Of a DNA stretch of 64,000 nt, positions 61,709 through 64,000 are shown in pieces; within the stretch, counting starts at the first letter, position 1, and every line of letters begins with the position of its first letter. The notes beneath the pieces are model-generated. The model was not told the origin of the DNA, ran no database searches, and was given only the letters and a program-made list of their open reading frames with translations. This stretch comes from Chloroflexota bacterium (GTDB taxonomy: Bacteria; Chloroflexota; Limnocylindria; QHBO01): assembly GCA_040902225.1 (NCBI GenBank), contig JBBDXT010000007.1, positions 382,346 to 446,345 of the forward strand, in the 5' to 3' direction. Both the position numbers and the translations under genes were made by a program.

Positions 61709-62104
61709 TCAGCCATCGACAAGTCGAAAGCCCGAGCAGAGCAGGTTCATCTTCTCGAACCCTGCCTCCCCGGGGGTGACGAAGGCGACCTGCTCCACGT
61801 CGTACCAGCCTTCTGGCTCGTGCTCGTGGATGTGGTAGCTGATGCGGACCCGATCGGCGATCTGTTCGACCCTGCCCTCCACCAGCTCGGTCACGTCCGC
61901 GTAGCCGAACCACTTCTGGATCTGATCCGCGGCAGCCTCGCCGCCGGTGAACTCGCGAAACGGGCGCTTCTCACTCGGCACCACGGCTCGGAACTCGGCG
62001 CCCGGTTCGAAGCAGGCCGCGACGCCATCCCAGTCATGCGCCACGATCGCCACGAACCGATGCCCGAGGTCGATGGTCGCGGTCAGTGGCTCGGTCTTCG
62101 CCAT
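61709..62104 (-). CDS. SnoaL-like/NTF2-fold protein
   Basis: This 131-residue protein has the NTF2 pattern: RFVAIVAHDWDGVAACFEP, then a cone-shaped sheet (VRISYHIHEHEPEGWYDVEQ, VAFVTPGEAGFEKMNLLCSG). Members are small isomerases, hydrolases or binding proteins. It follows hppD by 13 bp, so it may belong to the tyrosine unit. Confidence 0.75.
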   Translation of the reverse strand: MAKTEPLTATIDLGHRFVAIVAHDWDGVAACFEPGAEFRAVVPSEKRPFREFTGGEAAADQIQKWFGYADVTELVEGRVEQIADRVRISYHIHEHEPEGWYDVEQVAFVTPGEAGFEKMNLLCSGFRLVDG

Positions 62105-62117
62105 CCGGTCCACTCCC

Positions 62118-63251
62118 TCAGAGATTGCCCCGCTTCTCCTGCTCGCGCTCGATCGCCTCGAAGAGGGCCTTGAAGTTGCCCACCCCGAAGCCACGCGATC
62201 CGTGGCGCTCGATGATCTCGAAGAAGAAGGTCGGGCGGTCCTGCATGGGCTTCGTGAAGATCTGGAGCAAGTAGCCCTCCTCATCGCGGTCGGCCTCGAT
62301 CCCCAGCTCCTCGAGGAGATCCATCGGAATCCCGACGTCGCCGACGCGCTCCGGCAGCGCGGCGTAGTACTCGTGAGGCAGGCCAAGGAACTCCACTCCC
62401 CGTGAGCGAAGGGCACGCACCGTGCCGACGATGTCTTCGGTGCGCAGGGCGATGTGCTGGGTCCCGGCATCGAGGTAGTAGTCGAGGAATTCCTGGATCT
62501 GGCTCTTGCCCTTCCCCTCGGCCGGCTCGTTGATCGGGAACTTGATGCGGCCGTTGCCGGACTGCATCACCTTGCTCATCAGGGCGGAGTACTCGGTGTG
62601 GATCACCTTGTCGTCGTAATGGATCAGCTGGCTGAAGCCGAGCGCGTCGCGGTAAAAGTCGACGAATCGGTTCATGTCGCCCAGCGCCACGTTGCCGACG
62701 CAGTGGTCGACCTCGAGCAGCTGCTGCCCGGTGGCCGCGGCCCGCGGCCTGGTGAGGCGGTGGTAGCCGGGAGCGAATGCGCCGGTGTAGTCGCTGCGGT
62801 CGATGAAGGAGTGGAGGACCTCGCCGTAGGTGTGAATCGCCGATTGGCGCAGCACGCCCTTCTCCCCGGTGAGCTCGGTTGGCTCGAGCGCTGAGCGAGC
62901 GCCACGCGTCGTCGTCTCGCGCCAGGCCGACGACACGTCGTCGACCGCGAATGCGATGTCGTGCACCCCGTCGCCGTGGCGGCGGACATGCTCGGCCAGC
63001 TCCCCGGCCTCGGTCAGCGGGGCGGTGAAGACGAAGCGGATGTCGTTCTGCACCAGCACATAGCTGGCGCGGTCACGGACCCCCGTCTCGAGGCCGGCGT
63101 AGGCGACCGGGGTGAAGCCCCACAGGGCCCGATAGTAGGCCGCGGCCTGCTTGGCGTTCCCAACCCAGAACTCGACGTGGTCGATCCCCTTGAGCGGGAG
63201 GAAGTCGGCTGCCGCGTCCGCGGCGGCGGGACGGGCGAGGATATCGGTCAT
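62118..63251 (-). CDS. hppD: 4-hydroxyphenylpyruvate dioxygenase
   Basis: This 377-residue Fe(II) enzyme converts 4-hydroxyphenylpyruvate to homogentisate. The two VOC-like domains show IDHVEFWVGNAKQAAAYYR and VDHCVGNVALGDMNRFVDFY. The iron ligands are the His of LEVDHCVGN, the His of AGTQHIALRTEDI and the Glu of PTFFFEIIERHG; GFGVGNFKALFEAIE ends it. The ATG at 63251 overlaps the purine nucleoside phosphorylase stop. Confidence 0.96.
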   Translation of the reverse strand: MTDILARPAAADAAADFLPLKGIDHVEFWVGNAKQAAAYYRALWGFTPVAYAGLETGVRDRASYVLVQNDIRFVFTAPLTEAGELAEHVRRHGDGVHDIAFAVDDVSSAWRETTTRGARSALEPTELTGEKGVLRQSAIHTYGEVLHSFIDRSDYTGAFAPGYHRLTRPRAAATGQQLLEVDHCVGNVALGDMNRFVDFYRDALGFSQLIHYDDKVIHTEYSALMSKVMQSGNGRIKFPINEPAEGKGKSQIQEFLDYYLDAGTQHIALRTEDIVGTVRALRSRGVEFLGLPHEYYAALPERVGDVGIPMDLLEELGIEADRDEEGYLLQIFTKPMQDRPTFFFEIIERHGSRGFGVGNFKALFEAIEREQEKRGNL

Positions 63252-63985
63252 GGCCCCGATTGTAAGGCGGCTGTGAGCGCCACCTCGATCATGCGCTCGA
63301 CCGCCGCGTCGAGATCCTCGAGCGACATGTAGGTCTCCTCCGTTCCCTCCTCTTCGTTCAGCACGTCGCTGACGGTGAGCAGGCATGCGGCCTGCGCCCC
63401 GGCGCGCGCCGCCAGGTAGAAGAGGACCGACGCCTCCATCTCGAAGGCGAGCACCCCGCGCTCGCGCCACTTGCTGGCGTAGTCGGGATCGGTGTTGTAG
63501 AAGACGTCGACCGATGCCACCGGCCCGATGCGCACGGGGATCCCCGCCTGCTCGGCTGCATGCACGAGGGTGTGGGTCAGGGCGAAGTCGGCGGTCGGGG
63601 CGTATCGGTCCCTATGCAGATAGGTGTTGGTCGCACCGTCGGTCGGGCAGGCGGAGAGGGCAACCACGAGGTCCCCGGTGCGCAGTCCCGGCGCGATGCC
63701 GCCGCATGTCCCGACTCGGATCAGCTGCTTTGCACCCAGCCGCAGCAGCTCTTCGGCCACGATCGCGAATGATGGCGTTCCCATGCCCGACGTCTGGACA
63801 CTGACCGGGTGCCCCTGATACGTGCCTGTCCAGCCGTACAGCGCCCGGTGCTCGTTGACCTGCCGTGCCTGTTCGAGCCCGCCGTCGAAACGCTCCGCGA
63901 TCTTCCGAGCGCGGTTCGGATCGCCCGGCAGCAGCACCAGCGGCGCGTAATCGCCGGCCTCCGCGCGGAGGTGGATCTGTGGCAC
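63248..63985 (-). CDS. Purine nucleoside phosphorylase (DeoD/uridine phosphorylase family)
   Basis: This 245-residue enzyme shows LLPGDPNRARKIAERFDGG, SGMGTPSFAIVAEELLRLG, IRVGTCGGIAPGLRTGDLVV and FEMEASVLFYLAARAG, matching DeoD/Udp family signatures. It cleaves purine (or uridine) nucleosides with phosphate. The GTG start follows TACCCT by seven bases. Translational coupling to hppD is unexpected for a nucleoside enzyme. Confidence 0.92.
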   Translation of the reverse strand: MPQIHLRAEAGDYAPLVLLPGDPNRARKIAERFDGGLEQARQVNEHRALYGWTGTYQGHPVSVQTSGMGTPSFAIVAEELLRLGAKQLIRVGTCGGIAPGLRTGDLVVALSACPTDGATNTYLHRDRYAPTADFALTHTLVHAAEQAGIPVRIGPVASVDVFYNTDPDYASKWRERGVLAFEMEASVLFYLAARAGAQAACLLTVSDVLNEEEGTEETYMSLEDLDAAVERMIEVALTAALQSGP

Positions 63986-64000
63986 GCCCGATAGGGTAGC

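Noticed and set aside
1-64000. CRISPR arrays, insertion sequences or prophage
   Set aside because: No regular spacer-repeat pattern, transposase, terminal repeat pair or phage structural gene was found.

Overview
The window is GC-rich, densely coded chromosomal DNA from a free-living bacterium with few intergenic gaps. The gene mix suggests a soil or freshwater Chloroflexota lineage (Limnocylindria/Ellin6529-like). The pointers are cyclase-AAA-TPR proteins, an ECF sigma factor paired with a membrane kelch protein, a MalT-like regulator with a BTAD domain, HspR control of lon/dnaJ/clpB, an InhA-like FabI and many leaderless promoters. This placement is inference; an actinobacterium-like relative is the alternative. 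I see no plasmid or phage genes, insertion sequence or CRISPR array.

Layout. 1-9.3 kb: a truncated class III cyclase, the ECF sigma/kelch pair lying between two 44-bp direct repeats, a frameshifted lipoprotein gene, a DUF5317-MFS fusion and an HD-GYP phosphodiesterase. 9.6-13 kb: a very large MalT/BTAD regulator. 13-20 kb: folK, glpX, purH, a membrane hydrolase and an M28 peptidase. 20-22.8 kb: arsM/arsR and corA. 22.8-29.5 kb: the hspR-lon-dnaJ-clpB heat-shock operon. 29.5-34.6 kb: potassium-channel TrkA proteins with a UspA protein, a phosphoesterase, rsmG and hpt. 34.5-40.4 kb: a complete branched-chain amino-acid ABC transporter (livK-H-M-G-F). 40.5-49.4 kb: an acetyltransferase, a NYN nuclease, holB-acyP, a dGTPase, tRNA-Arg(CCG), a cyclophilin, a hydrolase and tRNA-Asp(GTC). 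49.5-55.3 kb: a SufR-like regulator divergent from a truncated haemoglobin, a LOG protein, an RlpA-like protein, DinB, fabI and sixA. 55.3-64 kb: aromatic amino-acid catabolism (hmgA, FAH, hppD) with VOC proteins, an acetylpolyamine amidohydrolase-like enzyme, a DinB-threonine dehydratase fusion and a purine nucleoside phosphorylase.

How the genes work together. HppD, HmgA and FAH supply three of the four steps from 4-hydroxyphenylpyruvate to fumarate plus acetoacetate; no maleylacetoacetate isomerase is visible here. The liv operon would import branched-chain amino acids. HspR probably represses its own chaperone/protease operon. The SufR-like regulator and the globin form a plausible Fe-S/NO or oxygen response pair.

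Recurring architecture. Many start codons lie only 6-9 nt downstream of a TANNNT -10 box, implying leaderless or nearly leaderless mRNAs; I used this to choose several starts. Convergent neighbours repeatedly share a 4-bp stop overlap. Two genes (lipoprotein at 5051-5457, GNAT at 59616-60154) carry single-base frameshifts that are either real lesions or sequence errors.
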